A DNA stretch of 22,447 nucleotides from JAUWMI01 sp964454265 (GTDB taxonomy: Bacteria > Sumerlaeota > Sumerlaeia > MWCT01 > JAUWMI01), in contig CAYVXD010000060.1 of NCBI GenBank assembly GCA_964454265.1, positions 1 through 22,447 of the forward strand, read 5' to 3'. Numbering within the stretch: the first letter of the stretch is position 1; the number at the start of each line of letters is the position of its first letter. Of this stretch, positions 14,162 to 22,286 are shown in pieces. The notes beneath the pieces were generated by a model. It was given only the letters and a program-made list of their open reading frames with translations. It was not told the origin of the DNA and searched no databases. The position numbers were made by a program, and so were the translations under genes.

Positions 14162-15860
14162 ATTTGGTGCCTTTAACCACCTTATCAACCAACGACGACT
14201 GGATTTTCAACCGTAATCCTGATGAGGTGTCAATAATAGTTTCTCCGTCAATCTCCTCAATCACACGCCCCTTAAACGAATTGCCATTTTTCAGATAGAT
14301 TGTATCCCAAGCTGGAGGTGGAGGTAGCTCATAGGTGACTACAGGTGTGGGCGTTGGTGACGGCCACGGGGTGATTTCAGGCTCAGGTGCAGGGCCAGTC
14401 ACCATTGCTGGAGCCACCGGTGTTGCCACTATGGTTGGTGTTGTTGGCACCACCTCGGTCAGAGGTATAAGAGGTGTTTCAGCGGCTTCAGGAACCACCT
14501 CAAAGGGAAATGGTGAAACAGATGGAGCAGGAGTTGGTGCGAACACGGTCGGCGAGGTTTCCACAGACACACTGAGCAACTCGACCAATGTCGGAGTGGT
14601 GTATTGTTCAAGCGAAATCGTTGGCGGCTCATAAGGGGGAATTCCCGACGTGGGGATACCGGCATATGAGTCTGAAAAGACAGTTGCTTTCACGCTCTGA
14701 AAAAACACTGTGGGATTCTCCTTTGTTGGGTTGCGGTAATTAAAAAGCACGAGCCCATCAGCTCCATGCACGAAGGCTATTTGCATTTGAGGCAAAATTG
14801 CATCGGTAAAATTCATGAAACCAGCAATCCCCACAAGTATTTTCGCTTTACCCTTATTCTGCAGTGCAAAGTCCGTCCAACTGACAAATACGGTCCCGCG
14901 TGGATGCCCGCGCCAGAAATTCTTCAAACAAATATTATCCACAATCCCTGCCTCGGCCCACTCCACCCAATTTTGTAGGCCCCGATAAAAAGTCCCGGAG
15001 CTCAAGAATTCCTCTACAGATTCAGGAGCATCGCCTGAGACATTTACGGCCACCGTCAAATCCACGCCTGGCTTCATGCTACGCAACGTTGAAAAAAGCC
15101 GTTGTACAAGCTGCGTCACCTGCTCCTGCCGCCATTGGCACCATTGCGGGTCTTCAGGCAAAGGCTTTCCCTCACGCTGGAATTGTCGGTTGAATCGCTC
15201 AACCGCCTGCGGATTGTATCCCCACTCTCGTCCACTCCCGGGATAGCAAATTTCATCAATACAAACGCCATCAATGTCGTAATTTTGTACAACCTCCATA
15301 ACCAACCTGACAATATGGTCCTGCACCTCAGGCAATCCCGGATCCAGATAGTACGTCTTGTCGCTGGTCAGCTTGTTGCCCTGGTAGTTCTCAGTGATCC
15401 AGTCGGGATGAGTGTGAATAATATTACCTGCGGGAGGCATTGGGTCTGCCCAGCTCTCGTACACCCTGAATACAGAGAATACAGGATGAATCATAAGGCG
15501 TTTTTCAATGCCCGAGGCAGTGTGCGCCTGCGCAACGAGGTCGCTGAGCGGATCGAGATAAGCCATGTCAATCCGCTCTGCTCTTGAGACGATACGCGAG
15601 CGATAAAATGCCGCACCGTCCGCATATACCTCCGGAAATAGCGTGTTGAAATTATACTGGCGAAGGGTCTGTATTAATGCCGAGCTTTCTTCGGAGATGG
15701 TGAAATTTCTCCCTCGCGCTTCCACCCACATGCCGTAGACTGCATCGTATTCCACGGGCGCGTTGATCTGAGCCTGAGCACTGAGCGCCAGGCTGGTCAC
15801 GACCAGGCAAAACGTAAGACACGAAATGTATTTTCCCGACATGAGGCGTAATGAGTCCAT
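14160..15860 (-). CDS. Exported GHL10-type glycoside-hydrolase-like protein with Pro/Thr-rich linker
   Basis: The 566-residue protein has a signal peptide (cleavage near LSAQA-QI), then a (beta/alpha)8-type domain at about residues 40-395 with the GHL10/DUF187 signature: YGMWVEARG, LFPEVYADGAAFY, PEVQDHIVRLVMEVV, YDIDGVCIDE and YPGSGREWGYNPQ. The acidic DGVCIDE segment (about 197-203) holds likely catalytic or binding residues. GHL10 proteins are thought to act on peptidoglycan-related or other surface glycans. After residue ~410 comes a long low-complexity linker rich in Pro, Thr, Val and Ala, and then a small beta-rich domain (DTIYLKNGNSFKGRVIEEID). ATG at 15860 has GAGG about 12 bases upstream; a later ATG at 15842 is possible, while TTG at 15905 is unlikely. 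Confidence 0.85.
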   Translation of the reverse strand: MDSLRLMSGKYISCLTFCLVVTSLALSAQAQINAPVEYDAVYGMWVEARGRNFTISEESSALIQTLRQYNFNTLFPEVYADGAAFYRSRIVSRAERIDMAYLDPLSDLVAQAHTASGIEKRLMIHPVFSVFRVYESWADPMPPAGNIIHTHPDWITENYQGNKLTSDKTYYLDPGLPEVQDHIVRLVMEVVQNYDIDGVCIDEICYPGSGREWGYNPQAVERFNRQFQREGKPLPEDPQWCQWRQEQVTQLVQRLFSTLRSMKPGVDLTVAVNVSGDAPESVEEFLSSGTFYRGLQNWVEWAEAGIVDNICLKNFWRGHPRGTVFVSWTDFALQNKGKAKILVGIAGFMNFTDAILPQMQIAFVHGADGLVLFNYRNPTKENPTVFFQSVKATVFSDSYAGIPTSGIPPYEPPTISLEQYTTPTLVELLSVSVETSPTVFAPTPAPSVSPFPFEVVPEAAETPLIPLTEVVPTTPTIVATPVAPAMVTGPAPEPEITPWPSPTPTPVVTYELPPPPAWDTIYLKNGNSFKGRVIEEIDGETIIDTSSGLRLKIQSSLVDKVVKGTK

Positions 15861-16045
15861 AGTTTTTTCATCCTCTCTTGGGATACGGCACATCAAACCC
15901 TGCAATCATTGCAGCGTTGCTCATGCTGAGTGCCATTAACGATCACAGCATAAAACAGGTTTTTGCGAAGAAAAAATCTGTGTGAAGCCTGGAAGCCCGA
16001 AGCTTTTATACTGTTTTATGAAGTGGTCGTTTTCGATCACACATT

Positions 16046-16084
16046 AACTTCAGAGTATGAACTAACAGTATGCCCATCAAACAG
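16046..16084. repeat. Imperfect direct repeat, copy 1, downstream of hicA
   Basis: AACTTCAGAGTATGAACTAA and the following ~19 bases (to TCAAACAG) resemble 16602-16640. With a one-base gap the first half agrees at about 16 of 20 positions and the second half is weaker. The two copies lie on either side of hicBA, about 555 bases apart. The rest of 15861-16167 holds no gene I can support. Confidence 0.35.
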
Positions 16085-16167
16085 CGAAGTGACCAGAGCG
16101 CAGAGAAGTACATCTGACGAAGCATAGCCTATTCCGTGCTAGCCAAACCCACACAGCCATTCAGGGA

Positions 16168-16347
16168 TCATTTGAGTCCAAGCTGTTTTCTGATCAGTTC
16201 GCAAAGGCTCTCTTTGATTTCTAAGTGACGAGGGATCGGTGCTTTCCTTCCCTTCTCGGCATTCACGTAGATGTCATGCTTTCTACCACGACGCTTCAGA
16301 TAGCATCCAGCGTCTACTAGCTCGCGGATGAATTCGCGACGCTTCAC
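16168..16347 (-). CDS. hicA: HicA family mRNA interferase toxin
   Basis: A 59-residue gene that is easy to miss. It reads MKRREFIRELVDAGCYLKRR, then GRKHDIYVN, GRKAPIPRH and a final helix ending QLGLK. This is the complete HicA dsRBD-like fold: helix, then a strand with catalytic His24 in RKHDIY, then the PIPRH turn and C-terminal helix. HicA toxins cleave mRNA and tmRNA. The GTG start overlaps the TGA of hicB (GTGA, 16344-16347), so translation is coupled and the antitoxin is made first. Start and frame are unambiguous because the preceding in-frame codons run into a stop two codons upstream. Confidence 0.9.
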   Translation of the reverse strand: MKRREFIRELVDAGCYLKRRGRKHDIYVNAEKGRKAPIPRHLEIKESLCELIRKQLGLK

Positions 16348-16550
16348 ACTTCAACCCCAATCTCCTTTATCTGAACTCCAGCGTAAGGCAAGACTCCCTC
16401 GTCTTCCCTCATGATCTGGTAAGCATCCCGGATATTCTCCTCTAATTCCTGGAGAGACTCTCCTTGGCTAAATACGCCTGGAATTTCCTTGAGCCTACCG
16501 ACATACCAACCTTCGTCTTGCCAATATTCGAGCGTGAAATTTCTCAACAT
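16344..16550 (-). CDS. hicB: HicB family antitoxin
   Basis: The 68-residue protein has the HicB partial RNase-H fold: FTLEYWQDEGWYVGRLKEIP, then GVFSQGESLQELEENIRDAY, ending QIKEIGVEV. HicB binds and neutralises HicA and usually represses the operon. No added DNA-binding domain follows, so repression would need a different determinant. ATG at 16550 is chosen because GGGAGGAAG lies 7 bases upstream; a TTG at 16568 has no support. The hicB-hicA order, with a four-base overlap, is common in this family. It stands between the exported GHL10 gene and pgi. Confidence 0.93.
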   Translation of the reverse strand: MLRNFTLEYWQDEGWYVGRLKEIPGVFSQGESLQELEENIRDAYQIMREDEGVLPYAGVQIKEIGVEV

Positions 16551-16601
16551 ACTTTCTTCCTCCCACAAAAAGCTAATTTCGGCTTACATCTATGATAAGC
16601 G

Positions 16602-16645
16602 AACTCCGAGTATGAATTAAAACTCTGCCGATGGAACTGGGAGTT
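16602..16645. repeat. Imperfect direct repeat, copy 2, upstream of hicB, with an inverted repeat
   Basis: The segment starts AACTCCGAGTATGAATTAA and ends GGAGTT. AACTCC (16602-16607) and GGAGTT (16640-16645) are inverted, so it could also fold. It lies 52-95 bases upstream of hicB, where an operator would be expected. It resembles copy 1 at 16046-16084. Confidence 0.35.
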
Positions 16646-16992
16646 GTACTTTAAAATTTGCATTTTCAACGAACCCGATTTTCTGGCTACAATTAGAATT
16701 ATTAGGCCGTGAAGGTCAAGTTAAAAGATGTACAACCGTGCAATTTCCGTCTGCCGAGAATCGAGGCACGACTTTGTTTATTCGGACTTGTCCAACAAGT
16801 CGAGAACCCAAATACATCTCAGGCGGATAAATGCGTCTGCTTCATCCGTATTGAAATCCTCGAGCCAACTACCTCCCATTCGATATGCAATCAAGCCTGA
16901 GGGGTCGGTTCTTTACCCAAAAATGTCTGGACAAAGGGGGAAGATACTTTTCATAGTATAGGCACTTAATGCGTCACAGGAGCCTGATTAGC
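16646..16992. other. Intergenic region between hicB and pgi
   Basis: No gene is supported. Two overlapping open frames of 63 and 77 codons lack ribosome binding sites and resemble nothing known to me. A perfect 7-bp hairpin (GACTTGT-CCA-ACAAGTC) lies at 16785-16801. TACAAT at about 16688 and the TGGACA...CATAGTAT stretch near 16928-16960 are weak promoter-like sequences that could serve pgi. The region may contain a fully decayed gene. Confidence 0.4.
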
Positions 16993-18402
16993 ATGGCAAT
17001 CAAATTCGACTTCACGAATGCCATGAATTCAGCCATTGGTGAGGCACACGGCATCAATCCGCGTGCAATTGAAGCACTGCAACCTCGCGCTCTGGCTATT
17101 CATAAGACCCTTCAGACCCAAAGCAAGTCGGGCATACTTGGGTTCTATCATCTGCCGTATGATGATTGTCTGGTTCGGGCTGTGCGGGCGCTGGTCCCCA
17201 CTGTGCGCAAAACGTGCGATAATTTCGTGGTCTTGGGTATCGGCGGCTCTGCCCTTGGTGCACAATGCCTCTGCCGTGCTCTTACACATCCCTATCACAA
17301 CCTTCTGCCAAGAAAGATGCGAAAAAACAGTCCGCGCATCTTCTTCCTGGATAATGTAGACCCCGAACAGGTCTCTGGCCTTCTCGATACTATGAATCTC
17401 AAGCGAACGGTGTTCAACGTCGTGACGAAATCCGGGACAACGGTAGAGACCATGGCCACGTTCTTCTTGTTTTACAACCGCCTGAAACGTGCTGTTGGAG
17501 CCTCGCGAGTTGACAGGCATCTTATCATCACCACTGATCCGCACAAGGGAGAACTCCATAGGATTGCTCGTGCACACCGCCTGCGTACCCTTCCAATTCC
17601 TGATAATGTGGGAGGGCGATTTTCAGTGTTTAGCGCTGTTGGGCTTCTTCCCGCTGCTGTCGTGGGGATTAACATTCCTACACTCCTGCAAGGGGCCCAA
17701 GCCATGGATAAGCGCTGTCGCTCTACCCGGCTCTGGCGAAACCCCGCGTATCTAAATGCTGCAATTCACTACATTGCAGACACTGAGAACGGCAGAACCA
17801 TGTCGGTGATGATGCCCTACAGCTATGCACTTACCGTTGTGGCAGATTGGTATTGTCAGCTTTGGGCCGAGAGCCTGGGTAAGCGCTTGAATCTGGACGG
17901 ACGACGCGTGGAAGTTGGCCAAACGCCCATTAAAGCCGTTGGTGCTACAGATCAGCACTCGCAAATTCAGCTCTACAACGAAGGGCCAAATAATAAGATC
18001 ATCACCTTTTTACAAGTGGATAAGTTCCGTATGCGTTCACACGTTCCTCGTCTGCCCGGCCTATCGCCTTCGCTTCGCCATCTAATGGGAGTCGAGCTAG
18101 GGGAACTACTGAATAGCGAACTGCTGGCCACGGAGTTTGCCCTGACCAAAAACCAGCGTCCAAACGTCAAATTCATATTTGACTCTATCACGCCTGAAAA
18201 CCTTGGCGGATTGCTCTTTCTTTTAGAAGTCCAGACCGCCTTTGCCGGTGGATTGTACAACGTCAATGCCTACAATCAGCCGGGTGTAGAAGAAGGCAAG
18301 AGAGCTACAAACGCCTTGCTAGGCCGGGACTCTCCGCAAGCGAAACAGAAGAAAGCTGAGCTCGATGCCTTCCAGAAAAGGAAGCGCTACCAATGCCTGT
18401 AA
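16993..18402 (+). CDS. pgi: Glucose-6-phosphate isomerase
   Basis: PGI interconverts glucose 6-phosphate and fructose 6-phosphate in glycolysis and gluconeogenesis. The 469-residue product carries both family signatures: DNVGGRFSVFSAVG in the middle and GLYNVNAYNQPGVEEGK near the C terminus. Other parts are the sugar-phosphate-binding FVVLGIGGSALGAQ and VVTKSGTTVET. Its length is that of the shorter bacterial PGI type rather than the ~550-residue E. coli form. ATG at 16993 has CAGGAG about 8 bases upstream and starts at MAIKFDF, so it is preferred over the ATG at 16969, which has none. Its last ten bases overlap mtnA, which marks a two-gene operon. Confidence 0.96.
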   Translation: MAIKFDFTNAMNSAIGEAHGINPRAIEALQPRALAIHKTLQTQSKSGILGFYHLPYDDCLVRAVRALVPTVRKTCDNFVVLGIGGSALGAQCLCRALTHPYHNLLPRKMRKNSPRIFFLDNVDPEQVSGLLDTMNLKRTVFNVVTKSGTTVETMATFFLFYNRLKRAVGASRVDRHLIITTDPHKGELHRIARAHRLRTLPIPDNVGGRFSVFSAVGLLPAAVVGINIPTLLQGAQAMDKRCRSTRLWRNPAYLNAAIHYIADTENGRTMSVMMPYSYALTVVADWYCQLWAESLGKRLNLDGRRVEVGQTPIKAVGATDQHSQIQLYNEGPNNKIITFLQVDKFRMRSHVPRLPGLSPSLRHLMGVELGELLNSELLATEFALTKNQRPNVKFIFDSITPENLGGLLFLLEVQTAFAGGLYNVNAYNQPGVEEGKRATNALLGRDSPQAKQKKAELDAFQKRKRYQCL

Positions 18403-19445
18403 GGACTATCGCGTGGAGCAAGAATTGCGTTAGAATCATTGATCAGACGCAGCTGCCCGTTAGATTGCGTTACCTCTCAATTCGCCGCATTGATGACCTC
18501 TGGCGCGCAATCCGTACGCTGCAGATACGAGGGGCTCCTGCCATCGGCATTGCTGCTGCGTTTGGCGTTTATCTGGGTGTACGCCACTCGCGCGCCAAGT
18601 CTTTTAAGGCGTTCTACCGCCAGATTAAAAAGGCAACGGCCTACCTCGCTACAGCCCGCCCAACGGCTGTGAATCTCTTCTGGGCACTGGACCGCATGAG
18701 CGCGATTGCAAAGAAATACGCCAACAAATCAGTCGGGACGATCAAGAAACACCTACTGCATGAGGCGATCGCCATGATCGAGGAAGACCACAAGGTCTGC
18801 AAGGCCCTGGGCGACTTCGGAGCCTCCCTTCTTAAAAACAACTACGCTGTACTTACCCATTGCAATGCTGGCGGTCTCGCCACTGCAGGATACGGGACAG
18901 CACTGGCGATAATCTACAGGGCCGTAGAACAGGGTAAGCGCATCCACGTGTTTGTGGACGAAACCCGTCCTCTACTCCAAGGGGCACGTCTGACAACATG
19001 GGAACTCAGACAAAACAATATCCCGGTAACACTGATTTGCGACAATATGGCAGCATGGCTGCTTGCTCAGCAACGCGTACAGGCCATTCTGGTCGGAGCT
19101 GACCGCGTAGCAGCGAATGGAGACATTGCGAACAAGATCGGAACGTATAACCTCGCGCTCCTGGCTTATCACCACCACATCCCTTTCTACGTTGCTGCTC
19201 CCCTATCTTCCTTTGACTGGACGCGCCCTTCAGGCCATGCAATCCCGATTGAGCAACGCCAGAGCCACGAAGTGACCCACATTCAGTCAACTCGCATCGC
19301 ACCGCATGGTATCGGCGTTTATAACCCAGCATTTGACATCACGCCGCATAAATTTGTCACAGCGATCATCACAGAAAAGGGTATAATTCGGCCACCTTTT
19401 GCAAAAAGAATACAAAAGATTCTTACTGGCCAAGCAGACCAATAA
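18393..19445 (+). CDS. mtnA: S-methyl-5-thioribose-1-phosphate isomerase
   Basis: MtnA converts methylthioribose 1-phosphate to methylthioribulose 1-phosphate in methionine salvage or related methylthioadenosine/5-deoxyribose disposal. The 350-residue product has the family motifs: QIRGAPAIGIAAAFGVY, RPTAVNLFWAL, THCNAGGLATAGYGTALA with catalytic Cys157, VDETRPLLQGARLT, and GADRVAANGDIANKIGTY with catalytic Asp237. This distinguishes it from eIF2B-type relatives. It overlaps pgi by ten bases and has AAGGAAG upstream inside the pgi coding end, so the two are co-translated. No other methionine-salvage gene (mtnB, mtnK, mtnP) is in the window. Confidence 0.96.
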   Translation: MPVRTIAWSKNCVRIIDQTQLPVRLRYLSIRRIDDLWRAIRTLQIRGAPAIGIAAAFGVYLGVRHSRAKSFKAFYRQIKKATAYLATARPTAVNLFWALDRMSAIAKKYANKSVGTIKKHLLHEAIAMIEEDHKVCKALGDFGASLLKNNYAVLTHCNAGGLATAGYGTALAIIYRAVEQGKRIHVFVDETRPLLQGARLTTWELRQNNIPVTLICDNMAAWLLAQQRVQAILVGADRVAANGDIANKIGTYNLALLAYHHHIPFYVAAPLSSFDWTRPSGHAIPIEQRQSHEVTHIQSTRIAPHGIGVYNPAFDITPHKFVTAIITEKGIIRPPFAKRIQKILTGQADQ

Positions 19446-19549
19446 TGGCGTAAAGACTGGGAGATGACGGCTTGAATTCAATCCTGCCACATTTACAGGG
19501 CGGTGCGGCAAAAATACCTGAAAAATTAACAGAAAACGGCAGAAATCTA

Positions 19550-19578
19550 TTGACATGGTTAAATAAGAATCCTATGAA
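19550..19578 (+). promoter_or_regulatory. Sigma70-type promoter for the hydroxyacyl-CoA dehydrogenase gene
   Basis: A consensus TTGACA at 19550-19555, a 17-base spacer and TATGAA at 19573-19578 give a good housekeeping promoter. The start codon is about 100 bases downstream, leaving a long AT-rich leader (19585-19682) in which I see no riboswitch. Confidence 0.6.
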
Positions 19579-19682
19579 TGTCCTCAATTTTATTGTTCCA
19601 GAGGTATATCTTTATTTATTTATATTTAAATGTTGTTGAAACCTATATGCTTTTTTCTACCATTTATATTGGAGAATGAATT

Positions 19683-20552
19683 ATGTTCAATAAAGTTGCT
19701 GTCATTGGCGCCGGCGTTATGGGTCAGGGAATTGCCCGCACGTTAGCCCAAGCCGGTATTGACGTGATTTTCAAGGAGCTCAATAAGGATCTCGTGAACG
19801 AGTCCCTCGCTGATATCGAGCAATCCCTGGATAGAGACATTGAGCGCTGGGGTATTACCAAGAGCGAAAAACTGGCTATACTTTCGCGTATCAGGGGAAC
19901 GGACAGTTACGAAGAGATACAGGGCATTGATCTCGTCATTGAGGCCATTAAGGATGATTTTGATAAGAAGGCCAAACTCTTCGAAGAAATGGATGGGATC
20001 TTCTCCAAAGATCTGATTTTTGTTTCCAACACCGCGGCCCTGAGTATTACTGAGCTCGCCAGCCGAACTCAGCGTGCGGACAAGGTTGTGGCGATGCATT
20101 TTCTGCACCCGGTTCCCAAGCGTCGTGTGGTTGAAATTGTGCGTGGTCTGCACACGTCGGATCAGACATTTAAAACTATCAAGGCTTTTGCTGAAGTCAT
20201 TGGGAAAGTAGCTATTGAGGTCTTTGAATATCCCGGGTATGTTACAACCCGCGTTATTCTGCCTTTTCTCAATGAAGCAATGTACGTGGTGATGGAAGGT
20301 GTTGCCAGCGCCCAGGATGTGGACACGGCAATGAGGCTGGGCTATAACTTTCCCCTCGGACCTCTGGAGCTGGCAGACCAGATGGGTCTGGATGAAGTGA
20401 CGCTCTGGATGGACCAGCTATTCCATGAACTTGGGGACGTGAAGTATCGTCCATGCCCATTGCTGCGTAAGCTCGTGCGTGCAGGTGATCTTGGACAAAA
20501 AACCGGCAAAGGCTTTTATACATACAATGAGAATGGCCAACGGATCAGCTAA
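19683..20552 (+). CDS. hbd: 3-hydroxyacyl-CoA (3-hydroxybutyryl-CoA) dehydrogenase
   Basis: The 289-residue product is a stand-alone short-chain 3-hydroxyacyl-CoA dehydrogenase: NAD-binding VIGAGVMGQGIA at about 7-18, then SNTAALS with Ser115, and AMHFLHPVP with catalytic His142 followed by VVEIV with Glu151. A C-terminal helical dimerisation domain has NFPLGPLELADQMGLDEV and TGKGFYTY. The reaction is reversible NAD(P)-linked oxidation of 3-hydroxyacyl-CoA in fatty-acid oxidation, butyrate or PHB routes. The family-typical PGFVVNR segment reads YPGYVTTR here, so the conserved Asn is Thr. GGAG lies 8 bases upstream of the ATG. It is followed 113 bases later by ackA on the same strand. Confidence 0.93.
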   Translation: MFNKVAVIGAGVMGQGIARTLAQAGIDVIFKELNKDLVNESLADIEQSLDRDIERWGITKSEKLAILSRIRGTDSYEEIQGIDLVIEAIKDDFDKKAKLFEEMDGIFSKDLIFVSNTAALSITELASRTQRADKVVAMHFLHPVPKRRVVEIVRGLHTSDQTFKTIKAFAEVIGKVAIEVFEYPGYVTTRVILPFLNEAMYVVMEGVASAQDVDTAMRLGYNFPLGPLELADQMGLDEVTLWMDQLFHELGDVKYRPCPLLRKLVRAGDLGQKTGKGFYTYNENGQRIS

Positions 20553-20665
20553 AGCGATGAATCTACGGTTTGCCCGGATGACGCTCTTGGAAGTACGCTG
20601 CGCGAGCCCAGCTATGCTGCCAGCACGCCTTTGCTTCCCACGAGCTACTGAATTGGAGAGATAAA

Positions 20666-21892
20666 ATGAAAGTGCTCGTTTTGAACTGCGGAAGCTCATC
20701 GGTGAAGTTTCAACTAATTGAAACAAGCCTTGAAGCTATTGAGAACGTAACAGACCAGACTCTTGCTAAGGGTCTAATTGAGAATATCGGAATGACCACC
20801 TCTGTTGTCCACTTCGAAACCGAGGGAAAGCCTCCGCTGAAAGAAACCCCTACTATCCTGGAGCACAAGGTTGCGATTTCGAAGGTCATCAAACTGCTCA
20901 CTGACCCTGATCATGGCGCTATCAGCGACGAGAAGGAGATTTGTGCGGTTGGCCATCGCATGGTGCATGGCGGCGAGAAATTTGCCTCATCGAAAATTAT
21001 CACCCCGGAGGTTTATGAAGAAATTGATGCATGTATCGAGCTTGCGCCACTTCACAATCCGCATAACATAAAAGGATATCAAATAGCCAAGGCGCTCCTG
21101 CCCAACATCGCACACGCAGCCGTTTTTGATACATCGTTTCATCAATCAATGCCCAATTATGCTTATATCTATGGGCTCCCCTACGTTCTCTATCAGCGTC
21201 ACGCTATCCGACGGTACGGCTTTCATGGCACCTCACACCGCTACCTGATTTATCGGTTCGAACGCATTCTGAAAACACCGCGAGAGAAGCTAAAAATCAT
21301 TACCTGCCATTTAGGCAATGGATGTAGTATCGCAGCCATCCGTTATGGGAAATCCATTGATACAACGATGGGTTTCACACCGCTAGAAGGCCTGGTTATG
21401 GGGACGCGGAGTGGCGATATTGACCCGGCAATTATTCTGCATGTAATGGCGAAGGAAGAGCTGGGATTGCACGAGGCCAACACGTTGCTCAATAAGCACA
21501 GCGGATTGATGGGCATTTCAGGCGTGTCAAACGACATGCGCGAGCTCATTAAGGAATCGGAAAAGGGCAACGAACGAGCCAGGCTGGCCATTGATATTTT
21601 CTGCTACCGTGTGAAGAAGTATATTTGCGCGTATGCAGGGGCTTTAGGTGGTGTGGACGCCATCGGCTTTACCGCGGGAATAGGAGAAAACTGTACGCTG
21701 GTTCGCGAGAAATCGTGCGAAGCACTCGATTTTATGGGCATTGAACTGGATGCGGAGCGCAATCGCAGCATCAACGGCAAGGAAGGACTTATCTCCCGGG
21801 ACAGCTCCGCGGTCAAAGTTTATGTAATCCCCACTAATGAGGAACTCGTCATCGCCCGCGACACGGTCCGCTGTATTGAAGGCGTATTTTAA
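20666..21892 (+). CDS. ackA: Acetate kinase
   Basis: AckA interconverts acetyl phosphate plus ADP with acetate plus ATP. The 408-residue product has both signatures: VLNCGSSSVKFQLI at the N terminus and RRYGFHGTSHRY in the middle. Other family parts are VGHRMVHGGEKF, TCHLGNGCSI and GFTPLEGLVMGTRSGDIDP, and FTAGIGEN near the end. Length is normal. GGAGAG lies just upstream of the ATG. No pta (phosphotransacetylase) is next to it. With the upstream hydroxyacyl-CoA dehydrogenase it suggests a fermentative acyl-CoA to acetate route. I find no clear terminator after the stop; a tight TCCATG-AG-CATGGA hairpin at 21923-21936 lacks a T-run. Confidence 0.97.
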   Translation: MKVLVLNCGSSSVKFQLIETSLEAIENVTDQTLAKGLIENIGMTTSVVHFETEGKPPLKETPTILEHKVAISKVIKLLTDPDHGAISDEKEICAVGHRMVHGGEKFASSKIITPEVYEEIDACIELAPLHNPHNIKGYQIAKALLPNIAHAAVFDTSFHQSMPNYAYIYGLPYVLYQRHAIRRYGFHGTSHRYLIYRFERILKTPREKLKIITCHLGNGCSIAAIRYGKSIDTTMGFTPLEGLVMGTRSGDIDPAIILHVMAKEELGLHEANTLLNKHSGLMGISGVSNDMRELIKESEKGNERARLAIDIFCYRVKKYICAYAGALGGVDAIGFTAGIGENCTLVREKSCEALDFMGIELDAERNRSINGKEGLISRDSSAVKVYVIPTNEELVIARDTVRCIEGVF

Positions 21893-22001
21893 ACTCTGCC
21901 CGTCGGACTGATCCCCTATCCTTCCATGAGCATGGATGTTCAGGTCAGCCGCATGGTAACCGCGGGCTTCTGTGCGCCGCCAGGCGCGTCTGTTGCAGCG
22001 G

Positions 22002-22267
22002 CACAAAAATTTTTAGTGTCTTGGTGTCTTTGTGGTTAGTGTTTTTTTGCCCTGCATTCTTTTTTTTCTCACCACTAAGGCACAAAGACACAAAGGCGGG
22101 CACAAAAAATTCTTCGTTTCTTTGTATTTTCGTGTCTTGGTGTCTTGGTGGTTAGAATTCCTCCCCTTCTTACTTTTTTTCACCAGTAAGGCACAAAGAC
22201 ACAAAGGCCGACACAAAAAATTCTTCATGTCTTTGTATTTTCGTGCCTTCGTGTCTTCGTGGTTAAT
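22002..22267. repeat. Dispersed palindromic intergenic repeats (CACAAAGACACAAAG type), two and a half copies
   Basis: Two near-identical units of about 86 bases (22070-22155 and 22181-22266) are 111 bases apart. Each starts CACCAnTAAGGCACAAAGAC and ends with a CTTTGTATTTTCGTGTCTTG-like half followed by a GTGTCTTGGTGG-like tail, which are imperfect inverted repeats of each other. A third, partial copy (right half only) lies at 22002-22039. These repeats are often seen beside GxxExxY genes in environmental bacteria. The open frame that runs through them encodes a repetitive NHEDTKxRKYKE peptide, which is an artefact of the repeats and not a gene. Confidence 0.85.
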
Positions 22268-22286
22268 GTTTTCCATCTTTTTCCAT

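Noticed and set aside
14335..14634. Gly/Thr/Val-rich + strand open frame of 99 codons
   Set aside because: Shadow of the low-complexity linker of the GHL10 gene; its composition is explained by the complement of Pro/Thr codons.
16709..16961. Two overlapping open frames of 63 and 77 codons before pgi
   Set aside because: No ribosome binding site, no recognisable motif, and they overlap in different frames without preference.
17029..17577. 182-codon - strand open frame
   Set aside because: Antisense shadow of pgi, which has both family signatures.
21893..22001. Open frame continuing after the ackA stop
   Set aside because: No start or ribosome binding site and no recognisable motif; it runs into the repeats.
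22070..22266. Possible CRISPR array
   Set aside because: Only two full copies of a long, self-complementary unit with a spacer of ~25 bases, and no cas genes nearby; fits intergenic palindromic repeats.
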